NCBI RefSeq assembly: GCF_023343835.1
Contig: NC_064449.1
Location: 2,703,778 to 2,767,777 of the forward strand
Length of the DNA: 64,000 bases
Reading direction: 5' to 3'
From: Lagopus muta
Taxonomy: Eukaryota > Chordata > Aves > Galliformes > Phasianidae
Part shown: piece by piece, positions 1-27,999 of the stretch
Layout: each line of letters opens with the position of its first letter
Position numbering within the stretch: the first letter of the stretch is position 1
Notes under the pieces: generated by a model
What the model was told of the DNA's origin: nothing
Seen by the model: only the letters and a program-made list of their open reading frames with translations
Databases searched by the model: none
Program-made: the position numbers and the translations under genes

Positions 1-1104
1 CAGGACATGTCAGTTGCATGGAAGTCTGCAGAGAAGCCAGGTCCCACCAGTACTTCAGCACAGGGCGTCCGGATGCATCCTAGCCACCGAGCTCACAGCA
101 GCAGCGACAGAAGGTTAACAGTGCTCCTCCCCACTCAGCAATTAGAGAACAGAGGGAAGGAGAGCATCCCCAGAGAACAGCAGAATCAGGAAATGCCTTG
201 TCCGAAAATATTGAGTGCCCCGGGCACAAAGATACGGGTCAGAGGAAGGACATGGGCAGGCAGAGGCACTGTGGAGGCTGGGGCAGCTCACCAGCACAGG
301 GCACCATGCCCTGGCCACAGCACAGCCCCAGCCAGTCCCTCACACCATGCAACACCCCTGCCCTGACCCATGCAGGTAGGGTCTGCCTGCAAGGCTGAGG
401 GGCCCCAACCAGGAGATGGGCTCCAGCAGCCTCCTGCCTGAGGCAGAGCTCCTCCACTGTGCACACAGGGAGCTCCCAGGGCAGAGGCTGTACAACAGGC
501 AGCACATCCATGCTCTTGGCACAGATCTGCATGCTCCATGGCAATCCCTAAGGGTCTGGTCTTCCCTTAAATTCTGGCTCAGCTTGCCTGGCTGGCCACG
601 CCAAGAAAGCCTCATCGCACCAACTTGGGGCTGCCTTGCCAGCAGTTAAGTGTTGCCAGGGGCACGGAGCCAATCCAGCTGTGAGAGAACAGCAGATCTG
701 CGCCCTTGAGGCTCACATACCACGGACAAGAGGTGAGATGAGGAAAATGCTTCCAGCAGAATCCAGCAGGCGAGTTAAAAGCCTCTCCAGATTTGACCCA
801 GGCACCTCCTGAGGCCACGCTCTGCTCGGCAAACCAGCTATGGGCTGTGCAGGGATTGATTCATGGCTATTTGTGACCTGAGTGTTTCAGCTCCTCTTAG
901 TGATCCCATTTTTTAAAAAGAAGCTGATTTTCCATCACCTCTTATGATGCTGTTTTTCATTCACGATGCGCATCCCTCCCTGCTCCCTATGCCTGAGGGC
1001 GGGTTGGAGAGGCAGCTCTCCCACTCTGAGCCCCCCAGGACTACGTGGAAAATCCCTCAAACAGGGCCCTCTCCAGGGCAGGGGCCTGCACCTCTCTCTC
1101 TTAC
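1..1104. other. INPP5J intron 2, incomplete at the left edge
   Basis: No exon is recognisable on either strand. The next expected INPP5J coding exon, which begins with LQEVN in the family, was looked for on the minus strand and not found, so it should lie beyond the left edge. The open frames here are short and resemble no protein I know. A T-rich, A-rich patch near 908-960 is the only local composition change. Confidence 0.6.
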
Positions 1105-2518
1105 CCAATGGCGATCATGTCTGCATCATTCGTCTCGCCCGTGTTGAGATGCAACAGCGACGTCACATCACTGGGGGGCATGGCTGTGCCCACGTTCCAG
1201 GTGACCACCGTGATGCTTAAGAGGAATAAGGGAGAACAAGGTAACACTCGGGCTCAGAAGGGCTCCCTGTCCTCCAACCCAGTCTCCCAAGGAGCCTGCC
1301 TGGGGCAGAACTTGCTGTAGCAGCTCAGCCAAAGGAGGACAGCCCCAAATAACCGCTTCCCCACGCCGAGCTCATCCCCCTGATCCCACACACAGGGACT
1401 CTGGCCTCCCCCCGCTGCGTCCTGCCTGCAGCTGGGCAGTGCATCGCGTGACAGCAGTGTCCTTCAGAGCACACAGCCACCACCACCCGTCACAGCACAT
1501 TAACGCCGCTACGCAGCGGGCGCCAGCAGCCCGCAGGCTGCTCCGGTGGCAACTCACAGGAGCCAATTTCAGCAACGTGCCAGGGAAGGGCCACACCATT
1601 TTGAGAGCTGCTGTCACCTCTAATTCCACCTACATCCATCCCCCAAACGCCACGCCATGTCCCGAGGGTCCCTCAGCCCCCAACCTCTCCCACCCCAAGG
1701 CCATCACAGGGGGATGAGTAGGGCAACCCCAACCCGCACAGAGGACTCGGCCGCCGCTCCTTCCCCGCAGGCTCGGACCCCACGTCCTCTCCCCGTGGAT
1801 GCAGAAGGGGTCCCGCTGTCCCCCGACCTCCCCCGTGAGCTCACCGGAACGCTCCGTCCTCCACGGCCGTCCCCGCGCAGCCCAGAAGAGCATCAGAGGA
1901 TCCGCCGGAGCTCGTAGGGCTGAGGGACGTCCCGCACCTCCCGAACGGGGGCAGCTCCTCGGGCTCCGGCTTGGCGAGAGCCACCGCCTTGCCCAGCCCG
2001 ATGCGTCCGGCGGAAAGGAACTCGCTGGACACGGCTTTGGGCAGCCCCACAGCGCGGGGGGCCGCCCAGGCCGAGATGTGATCGCTGGACTCGGCTTTGG
2101 GCAGCGGCTTGCCGGGGACGTTCCGCTCCGCCGGGCCGAGCTCCGCGCCCAGCACCGAGGCGCGGCCCGACGGGACGCCCGGTCCGAGGGGCAGCAGCGC
2201 GGGCACCGGGAGCGGCTCGGGCCGGGCCCTGCCCACGTCCAGCGCCAGGGGCTGCGCGGCCCGGCCCGGCACCCGCTCGTCGGGCCGCCCGCAGCCGGGC
2301 TGCGCTCCATCGGGCGACGGACGCGGAGAGAACGGCTCGAAGGAAGCGTCGGGTCGGGAGCTCCTCCGCGCGGCGGGCGGCGGGGCCGGGCCCTCGGGGC
2401 CGAAAGGGACGAGCAGCGAGGGGGGGGCGACGGCGGGCGAGGGGCTGCGCGGGGAGACGGGCCGCGAGCCCAGGACGGCCGGGCCCTGCTCCGCGCTGCC
2501 CCGCCGGCCCCGCTCCAT
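1105..2518 (-). CDS. INPP5J: INPP5J, proline-rich inositol polyphosphate 5-phosphatase, first two coding exons
   Basis: INPP5J (PIPP) removes the 5-phosphate from phosphoinositides and inositol phosphates at the plasma membrane and in ruffles. Two coding exons are seen on the minus strand: 2518-1845 (224 codons plus 2 nt, donor GTGAGC) and 1215-1105 (donor GTAAGA); phases match. Exon 1 encodes the proline/serine-rich N-terminal region; the stretch PLALDVGRARPEPLP resembles the human PLPLDVGQGPSEP segment, and the exon ends GAFR like human GFR. Exon 2 opens the catalytic domain with ITVVTWNVGTAMPP, SDVTSLLHL and DADMIAIG, nearly identical to the family. The N-terminal region before the phosphatase is about 225 residues, clearly shorter than I recall for mammals (roughly 420). 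The start was chosen as the first Met giving the MERGRRGS beginning, similar to human MEGQSSRGS; the frame is open further upstream, so a more upstream start or 5' UTR exon is possible. The gene is cut by the window edge. Confidence 0.9.
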
Positions 2519-2744
2519 TCCCCCGGCGCGGCCCCGCTCTCCCCGTGCGCCCCCCGCCACCTGCGCGGCGCCCTCCAGGCGCGCGGAGCGCCCCCCCCTC
2601 CCGACGTCACGGCGGAGGGGCGGAGCCGGAGCACCTGCACCTGCGCGCGGCCGTGAGCGCGCGGCCGCCGGCCGTGCACGCGCGCGGTGCGTGCCCGCGC
2701 AGCGCCGCGCATGCGCAGAACGCGGTGTGTCGCGACGTGGCGGG
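2519..2744. promoter_or_regulatory. Bidirectional CpG-island promoter between INPP5J and SELENOM
   Basis: Only 226 bp separate the two start codons, which face away from each other. The interval is extremely CpG-rich and has no TATA box. Visible sites are an exact NRF1-type palindrome GCGCATGCGC at 2707-2716, a CRE-like GACGTCAC at 2603-2610, a GC box GGGGCGG at 2617-2623 and two adjacent CACCTG E-boxes near 2632-2643. NRF1 sites commonly drive housekeeping bidirectional promoters; that this one is used is inference. Confidence 0.75.
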
Positions 2745-3865
2745 ATGCGGCGGGCGGTGCTGGCCGTGCTGCTGCTGCTGGCGGCGGCGGCGACGGGGAT
2801 CGAGCGGCGGCCGCCCCGGGGCTTGGCGAGGGGCAAAGTGGAGGTGGGTGCGGGGCCGGGGGCAGCGCGGGCTGCGACCGGCTGTGGGTGACCGGCTGTG
2901 CTGTGTCTGCACGCAGACGTGCGGCGGGTGACGGCTGAGCCGGCTGCCGGAGGTGAGTGTCTAACGGGGACGGGGGGAGCCGAGCCGGGTCTGCCGCGAA
3001 CCGCGCCGCTCTGCCCGCAGGTGAAAGCCTTCGTCAACCAGGACATCCCGCTGTAGTATCGCTGTGCGACGGGGTGGGGGAAATGGGTCAGGGATGGGGC
3101 AAAATTGGGGTGGGAAGGGGCGAAGGGAGGTGGGATGGGAATGGAGTGGGATAGGGATGGGGATGGGATGGGGTCGGGGTGGGATGGGGCTGGGAATCGT
3201 TGGAACGAGGATGGGGTGGTGTGGGGTGGGGGGGAGACATGATGGGGGCTGGATGGGACAAGGCGGGGCGGGGTGTAACGGGACGAGGACGGATGTGACG
3301 GGATGGGGATGGGATGTGACGGGGGATGGGATGAGCCAGGATGAGGACAAGGGACGGGACGGGATGTGAGCTTGTAGCAGAACGGCACAGGGGTCAGAAC
3401 AGGGCGTAATTGAGATGGGACGGGAGGAGGATGGGGGGACGGGACTGTCCTGCCTGGCACTGCCACTCCTTAACAAATCACCCAGCCATAACCTGGAGAT
3501 GAAGCACCTGCCCGGCGCCGACCCTGAGCTCGTGCTGCTTAGCTTCAGATATGAGGAGCTGGAGGTGAGCGGGCTGCACAGCACCAAGCACAGCTGCAGG
3601 CTCCAGGGCACCTCGGCTGATGGAGCTACTATGGATCCCTGTCTCTGTGCAGAGAATCCCCCTGAGCGACATGACTCGGGAGGAGATCAACCAGCTGGTG
3701 CAGGAGCTGGGCTTCTACCGCAAGGAGACTCCCGAAGCCCCTGTGCCTGAGGAGTTCCAGTTTGCCCCTGCCAAGCCACTGCCCACCCTAATACCCCGCA
3801 GAGCTCCTGCAGCTGACAGCAAGACCCTGTCTGAACAGGACAAGAAGGACCACCCAGACCTGTAG
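2745..3865 (+). CDS. SELENOM: SELENOM, selenoprotein M (Sec encoded by TGA at 2929-2931)
   Basis: Selenoprotein M is a small thioredoxin-like thiol oxidoreductase of the ER lumen. Coding exons: 2745-2843, 2917-2952, 3021-3055, 3486-3564 and 3653-3865; all phases agree and give 153 residues including Sec (human 145). Residues 1 to about 18 form a Leu/Ala-rich signal peptide. The redox motif is CGGU (Cys35 to Sec38); TGA is followed by sense codons that keep family similarity ([57 protein letters not shown]). The C terminus is HPDL, comparable to human HADL, a likely KDEL-like retention signal. The Sec codon lies in a 36-nt exon and the next exon is only 35 nt; the exon 3 donor GTATCG is weak but is the only site that restores the Tyr codon. 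Several exon junctions lie downstream of TGA, so failed Sec insertion should expose the mRNA to nonsense-mediated decay. Confidence 0.95.
3056..3485 (+). repeat. G-rich irregular GGGATG/TGGGG tract in SELENOM intron 3
   Basis: From about 3066 to 3440 the plus (coding) strand is dominated by short, imperfect repeats of GGGATG, GGGGTG and GGGACGG. Runs of three or more G occur every few bases, the pattern expected for G-quadruplex-prone RNA and DNA. It fills nearly the whole intron following the 35-nt exon. Repeat units are too variable for a clean period. Confidence 0.7.
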
Positions 3866-4260
3866 TGAGCAGTGCCAGGCGGTGGGAAGCCCTGCAGCCA
3901 GTCCTTAGAGCGTGGGGTTGAGGGCGTTAGGACAGCTCTTCACACACGGCTGGGGAGCATGCCACGGGGTGGTGAGAGTGTGAGCAGGAAGCAGAGATGT
4001 TCCCTGCTGCTACCTCTGTTGCTTGGTGCTCTGTAGCCTCTGTCCCAAGGGTGCCCTGAATGGTGCCAGCCTTGAGCGGAGGCTCCTGAGCACTGTGGAC
4101 ATCAGAGTGAGCCTGTGTGCCTGTCCCTGCCTTCCCCCTGAGCCATGCAGCCCAGACATTTTGGCATGATTGGTAAGGAGAAGGAGAGATCTTTTTGCTC
4201 CTTTGCCGTGCATCAAGGTCCAGTCAACTCCTGGTGCTGGACAGCAGTATCCTACCTGCA

Positions 4261-4323
4261 CAGGACAGGATGAAACTCTCAGCAGAAAGCTCCATGTGCT
4301 GAGGGCAGATGTATTGAGTCCTG
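4261..4323 (+). promoter_or_regulatory. SECIS element of SELENOM (3' UTR)
   Basis: The hairpin fits the eukaryotic SECIS model. Lower helix: CAGGAC 4261-4266 pairs with GTCCTG 4318-4323. After an internal loop, the 5' core is ATGA at 4270-4273 and the 3' core is AGAT at 4307-4310, giving the tandem G-A/A-G quartet. The upper helix CTCTCAGCA 4276-4284 pairs with TGCTGAGGG 4297-4305 over nine pairs, one a G-T. The 12-nt apical loop 4285-4296 starts GAAA, placing the conserved As 12 nt after ATGA. It lies about 400 nt after the real stop codon. The match was made by eye, without folding energies. Confidence 0.82.
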
Positions 4324-4738
4324 GAGGTGGGACAGCTGCCTCCCAGGAGGGTATGGCTTTACATCACCAGCAAGGCTGCCTCTATCAAGCACACAGTAAA
4401 GCCCTTGCCTACCATCAGCTGCACCTTGTCATTTTTCTGGGGCAGTCTCAGTTGGGTGCACATCCATGCCTGCAGGACAGAGGCAGGAGGGGGTTGCAGG
4501 GTTGCTATGTAGTTCCTGTGCTGTCCTCATGGCCACGTAAATCAGGCGCCAAAGCTTTGGGCACGCTTTGGGAGCAAGGGGTGAGGGTGCTAGCCCAGCT
4601 CTGGGCCCTCTGGTCCAGAGCTGAGGGGTCTTGGTGCAGCTGAGGCTGCAAATCCTCCCAGGGTGGCCCTGCATGCAGTGGAGTGGTTGCTGGAAGGGGT
4701 TGGGGAGAAGGACCCGAGGCAGAAGAATCACCCTATAG

Positions 4739-4752
4739 AATAAACTTTTATT
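4739..4752. terminator. Overlapping convergent poly(A) signals of SELENOM and SMTN
   Basis: The sequence AATAAACTTTTATT carries AATAAA on the plus strand (4739-4744) and AATAAA on the minus strand (4747-4752), two bases apart. Plus-strand downstream sequence is GT-rich (CTGGCTGGTGTTGG); minus-strand downstream sequence is pyrimidine-rich (TTCTTCTGCC). SELENOM and SMTN converge here, so their mature 3' ends should overlap by a few tens of bases. Confidence 0.8.
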
Positions 4753-5608
4753 GTCTGGCTGGTGTTGGTACACGTGTCAACGCAGGTGTAGACTGTGATG
4801 AAGGGGCGAGTGGCACTGAGCACGAGGTGCCCAGAGCTGGGGAGGAGCGCGGGGGCTGTCTGGTCCTGGCCCTGGCCCCGCGCTCCCTGGGGCCCTCCCC
4901 GCTCCCCTCCAGCTCCCCAGCACGGCGGTGCTGCAGGTCCCCGCCGTGGAAGCGCCCTGGGCACGTGTGTGCGGTGGGAAGCAGGGTGTTGGCACAGGGC
5001 CGTCCCCAGGGAGGTGGCACCAAGCAGGGACTGTGGTGGGCAGAGAGGCTTCCTTGCAGGTGGCCCAGAACTGTTCTCAGGCCGCCTGGGGAGCAGGGCG
5101 CTCTGCCTCCCGGCTGCACCAAAACCAGCAGCGCCCACCTGGGCCCTGGCTTGCAGGGTCCATGGGCTGAGCCACACAGACACAGACCTGCGCTGGCTCA
5201 GGGCCCGAGGGTACTGTGCTGCCCCAGCCTCCCGGGGGAAGCAGGGACCCTGCCCACGTAAAAAGAACTCCTTGAGAATGAATAACTTAACACACTAGAG
5301 TATGGCAGAGGGGAGGAGAGCCAAGCTGGCTGCAGGGAGAGTGGCATCCTAGGCACCACCCGCCTGGCACCGTTCTGCCCTGCCCGTACGTTCAGCTGGC
5401 AGCCAGCCGGGGCAGAAGCTGACCGAGGAGCTCCAGCAAGGCTGAAGCAACGGGTGACCCAGGAGCCCCAAACTTTGTCCAGCGCCAGCCCCACAGCCTC
5501 TCCACCCCTGCTGCCAGCCTCTCCATGGGGCGGCAGCTCCTCCGCACACCAGCGTCCCTGCAGGGAGGGGGCAGTGAGGTGTCGGGCAGCCGCAGGCCGG
5601 GGCAGGCT
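4740..5608 (-). other. SMTN 3' UTR
   Basis: Roughly 870 nt of GC-rich sequence without recognisable coding content runs from the distal TAG stop to the minus-strand AATAAA at 4752-4747. No repeat family was recognised. Confidence 0.65.
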
Positions 5609-23885
<18,277 letters not shown>

Positions 23886-24348
23886 CTTGCCCGCCCGCTG
23901 CCCCCCGCGAGGCTCCGGGTCCCGTCCGCTCCCGATTCAGCACCGGGCCGGGCCCGCTCCCGCAGCCCCGCGCACTCCCGCTCCCGCCCGGCCCGGCCCC
24001 GCGCCGCCCCGCCCGCGCCCACCGCCGCCATTGGTTCTCCGCTCCGGGCGGGACGGCCCCGACCGGTCCCGCCGTCCCGCCCCGTCCCCGCCTCGGTACG
24101 GCCGCCCCCGGAGGGTGGGGAGCGGTGGGGAGCGGGCCCGGCTTCCCCCCATGGTCCGGCAGCCCCCGGTGAGGCCCCCGAGGTGCGGAGCCCCGGCTGG
24201 GCACGGGCTGCCCGATCTCGGCGAAGTTTGTTTGTGTAAAAGGAAACTTTTGTTCGGAATTAGAAACCGACGGCAGAGAGACATCACGGAAATATTTCCG
24301 TCCGACTCGGGCTTTCAGCAAAAAAAAAAAAAACTAAGCCAAATTTGG
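23886..24348 (-). promoter_or_regulatory. SMTN upstream promoter: CpG island, CCAAT box and distal CArG box
   Basis: A dense CpG island spans about 23,100-24,200 across the first coding exon. On the minus strand a CCAAT box lies at 24034-24030, about 145 bp before the ATG. A perfect palindromic CArG box CCAAATTTGG lies at 24339-24348, some 455 bp upstream, next to an A13 run. No TATA box was seen, so CpG-type dispersed initiation is expected. Confidence 0.6.
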
Positions 24349-24399
24349 CTGTAAATGTGCCCGGAGCTTTTTCCCGGACTGCAGCTCTTGGCCCCTTCC

Positions 24400-27300
24400 C
24401 TGGGGCTCGTTGGGGTCAGCCCGGTGGATGCAGGAGGGCATGGTGTGCTCGGAGGTCCTGCACAGCACCCAGAGGTGGGAGCACGGCTGAGCTCTGCTGA
24501 TACGGCAGCCTGGAGCACGAGAGTCTCAACATAGGCAGAGCATTCCTCCCGCAACTGCTGTCCATCACTACCTGTTAAGGTGTCCCTCTGTGCCTCACTG
24601 AGTCACATTTACCCAAGGTTGTGACCCTGCAGCACCTTTGCATGCTCAGCGTTGATGGCACTGCATCGCTTGGGCTCTCAGCAGCAGTGACCCTGGGGAG
24701 CTGCTGTGCGTGCCCCCAGCTGAACACAGTTTTGTAGGAGATTCTGTTAATCGTGTAGAAGTAAAGCAAAGAGAGCCGCCCCCACGGGATGCCTGTGCCA
24801 GGCCTCTATTCCCCTGCCCCTGGCTACCAAAAGCCACCGCATGCGCTCAGGGAGGAGGGGGAGGAGGAAAGCTCGTGGCTTTGCTGCGCAACAAGCACAC
24901 GTGTAACACAGCGATGCTGCTCCTCTGCATGCCAACATCCAGGGCAGCTCCCACGGAGATATTGCAAGCAGTGACATCATGCTGGCTGAGTTTTGGGGTT
25001 CTCAGTTCCCATGGCTCAGGGCCCCAAGGTGCCCAGGCAGTGGAGAAACTCCTCCAGCCATGTGAGGCTGCACCTACCTCCCAGCTGAAGGAGGGAGGCA
25101 GGCAGCCAGGTTTTGTGCCTCCTCCTCTTCCTCCTGGGGACTGCACATCCAAGCCTTGCTGCTGTGGATTTGCCTATTTCCCACTCAGCATGCAGTTCAG
25201 CATCAGGTGGCTTCAAGAGCTGATAACCCCAGAGAAGAAGAAGGTAAGGAATGCACAGCAGTGTGCAGCTCTGCCAACCCTTCAGCACGAGTCTCTGTCC
25301 CAGAGCAGCCATGGGGCCCATCTGCCCGGGCACAACTGATGCCATTCGCTCAGGACAGAACACTCCTTCCTAAACAGATGTACCCATTTCTCAAATGTGA
25401 CTCACATTCTGCTCAAGGCCAGGGCAGGATCAGAAGTATTTAATTCCTCACATCCTGCACTGGCACGGGCACTGTACAGCCTCCTACCAGCACTGCGGAT
25501 GCCTCATCACCGAGACGTGAAGAAGCTGTGTGATGAGGAAGGTCCCACATCTGCCTGAAGAGGAGCAATGCTGTTGCAGGCACTGAGGACTCCAGTTCTC
25601 ACCGTACCCAGCTGGCACACACCGCTTCTCTTTGCTCTGATTTGTTTCAAGCATCAATCTCCAGGGCTGAACCTCTGCTGTGTCTACCATCCCATGCACA
25701 AGATGGTCTGTCCATCGGTCTGCCCTCTCCTGCTGCTCACAGAGGTGCAGGCACTCCACAGCGTTATGAGCAGTGTGTGGCACACAGAGTGTTGCACTGA
25801 GCCAGATGCTCCTGCTGTATCTCACTGCGCCAAGCACCTGGTTGTGCCGGTGCCATGCTGCCAACAGGAGCAGCTGCACAGCATCAGAGGATGCAGCCAC
25901 GGGCTGGCAAGAGCACTGCGTCTGCTGGGAGCAGAGGGAGATGGGAGGCAGAGGCTGGAGCAGGGCTGGCATGTGCTCAGGACAGCAATATGTGTGCACG
26001 GCTAGGATGAGTTCTGCGTGCCATTCAGGCAAGAGCAAGCCTGCAGGCAGCCACAAGGATGGAGACCTGAGCAGAGGCACAGCTGGTAGCCAGGAAACTC
26101 AGTCCTGCTTGCTTTAATGCAGGTAAATGGCTGTGTGGAGATGTCCCAGCCCTTTGACACCTCACAAGCAACACCTGGATCTGGGCAGAAAATTCTCTGT
26201 CAGTCCAGAAGAGAGGTCACAGATCTGCTATGGTTCCAACTCAGCTCTAAATGCCTGTACAAGGCTCTGACCATGTGAGCAAGCGAAGGAGGCTGCTCCA
26301 GCATCTCCATAGGCAGGACATTCCTAAGAGGTGACCCGTCCGTCCCCAGCCCCCCCCATCTCTCCCATTTCTTTGTCACACTGTCTGAACACAGCTATTT
26401 TTTCCCTTTTTGGGACACCTCTGGAGCCCATAAATCACAATGCTGAGATCTGCTATAGCCAAGAAAGGAAGGGTTTGGAATAAGGACAAGGGGTACAGGG
26501 AAGATACCAATCCTTGTAACTTAAAAACCAGGTTACAGACATTCCCAAACATGATGGTCTTCCAAAGGGGCTTCCTAGAAATTGTGCCACGAGCAAAGCC
26601 AAAGAGTCCCAGAGTCCCTGGGCACAGTCTGCTCTCATTGTCAGGATGGCTGCAGGCAGTTCCCTAAGGCAGAGCTCCTCTGGGGCTGGGCAGGGGGAAA
26701 CCAACTTCTGCATGGCCACCAAGCCAGGGCCCCCTGCACCCCACTGCCCAGCAGCTGGTATCTCCTGGGCCCTGGCAGCAAGAAACAGCAAAACAGGCCC
26801 TTGTGACACACTGCTCCCAAAAAAAGCCAGACGTGTGTCATGTTGTGAACAACCTGTGCGAGACTGGTTCTGGTATTCATTAATGAGCCAAACAACGCGG
26901 TGACAAAGGGCTCCTGCATGCGCTGCGCCCAGCGGGTCACGTCCTGCCCCATGGCACAAGGATTGGTTGTGTCATCCAACTTCTGGCTTCCTTCAATCTG
27001 CAAGTTGCCAATGGCTAATCCATCATCCACCAACAGGATATATCTTGCTCTGCTGCTCCCTGGTGACAGCCCTGGCTGTTTCCAGTCCCTCGCAGTCACA
27101 CCTGTCCCAGCCACAGACCCTTCTGTCTTATTTGCCACGTGAAATACTTTAAGAGCAGCCTCTTTTCCGATTATATTTTCTCTTTGAACGAACTTGATTT
27201 TCCACTGAGTCAGTCACAAGGAACTAGAAAAAGTTGCACCTTCTCTCTCAGGCTGCTCTCTGCCAGGAGCATCCTCCCCTTTGCTGTAGCATCAGCCATG

Positions 27301-27500
27301 CTCCCCAGCTCTACCTGACTCCTGTGGGCTCACTGTGAAGAGACATTCTTGGCAACACAGTATTTTCTGCGTGCAAAACGTCAACTGTTTTCCTAGTTGT
27401 AATAAATCTCAGTCATTACTGTTCTTTTCCATTATTTTTATAGTTGCTCACAGACTTTTTTTCTGATGCAGAGTTGGCTTGACTACTAACATCCTTCTGT
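24400..27500. other. Intergenic stretch between SMTN and the presumed TUG1 region
   Basis: Mixed-composition sequence without recognisable exons, transposon families or RNA genes on either strand. The open frames have no family resemblance and are broken by ordinary base composition. Confidence 0.5.
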
Positions 27501-27999
27501 TTCTTCCTCGCTTTGCACAAGCTCAGATATGAAGGCTGTAGGTTGGAGACCGTCTGTGCAGAAGCGGTAGTCTAATGCCAGGATTGGCTTCGTTTCTTCA
27601 TGTTTGGTCTAGACAGCTTATATAAGACTCAAACAGCTGCTTAGTTAGGAGTCCTCCCTGCTTGCGACTCTGCCAAGTCTTGCGCTGGACTATTAATCCT
27701 TGTCAGTATGTCTAGTCTGCTGCAGGCAGGCTGAGCTATATTGCATTAAAATGCCTTATCTACATACAAAAAGATTGCTAGCACATTGTTTGGCATTTGA
27801 TATGTGGTCACAAATTCCCTTTGGAAATAGGAGAATTTATCCACAGCAAAGCTGCTGCGGCCACCATCAGTATCCTGGGGTGCTTGCCAGCTCCATGGTC
27901 CCTGTGAAGTACTTTTCTATCCTTTCCGTGTCTGGAGGTCGTTCTTATAAGTCATGACATCAATCGCTAAATCAGGGTCAGCCCTTGCTTCTCCATGTG

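Larger units (their letters stand above)
3866..4760 (+). other. SELENOM 3' UTR
   Basis: Non-coding stretch from the TAG stop to the poly(A) signal AATAAA at 4739-4744. It contains the SECIS at 4261-4323. No other conserved element was recognised. The length, close to 880 nt, assumes the 4739 signal is used, since no earlier AATAAA is present on this strand in the interval. Confidence 0.65.

Noticed and set aside
1799-2656. 285-codon plus-strand frame opposite INPP5J exon 1
   Set aside because: Antisense shadow of a GC-rich coding exon with repetitive Arg/Gly/Pro content and no similarity to a protein family.
2929-2931. TGA as a true stop or frameshift in SELENOM
   Set aside because: Downstream exons keep full family similarity in frame, the codon is at the known Sec position in CGGU, and a SECIS is present.
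1841-3466. 541-codon minus-strand open frame running through SELENOM
   Set aside because: Only its 2518-1845 part is the INPP5J exon. The rest is antisense to SELENOM and to its G-rich intron, where C-rich complement lacks stops; no family similarity there.
4166-4215. Second SECIS-like hairpin starting ATGATTGGTAAGGAG
   Set aside because: The stem with CTCCTTTGCC is good, but the 3' side continues GTGCAT and lacks the GA needed for the quartet; the apical loop is also too long.
24710-25339. 209-codon plus-strand frame between SMTN and TUG1
   Set aside because: Composition and residue pattern look random; no splice sites or similarity support it.
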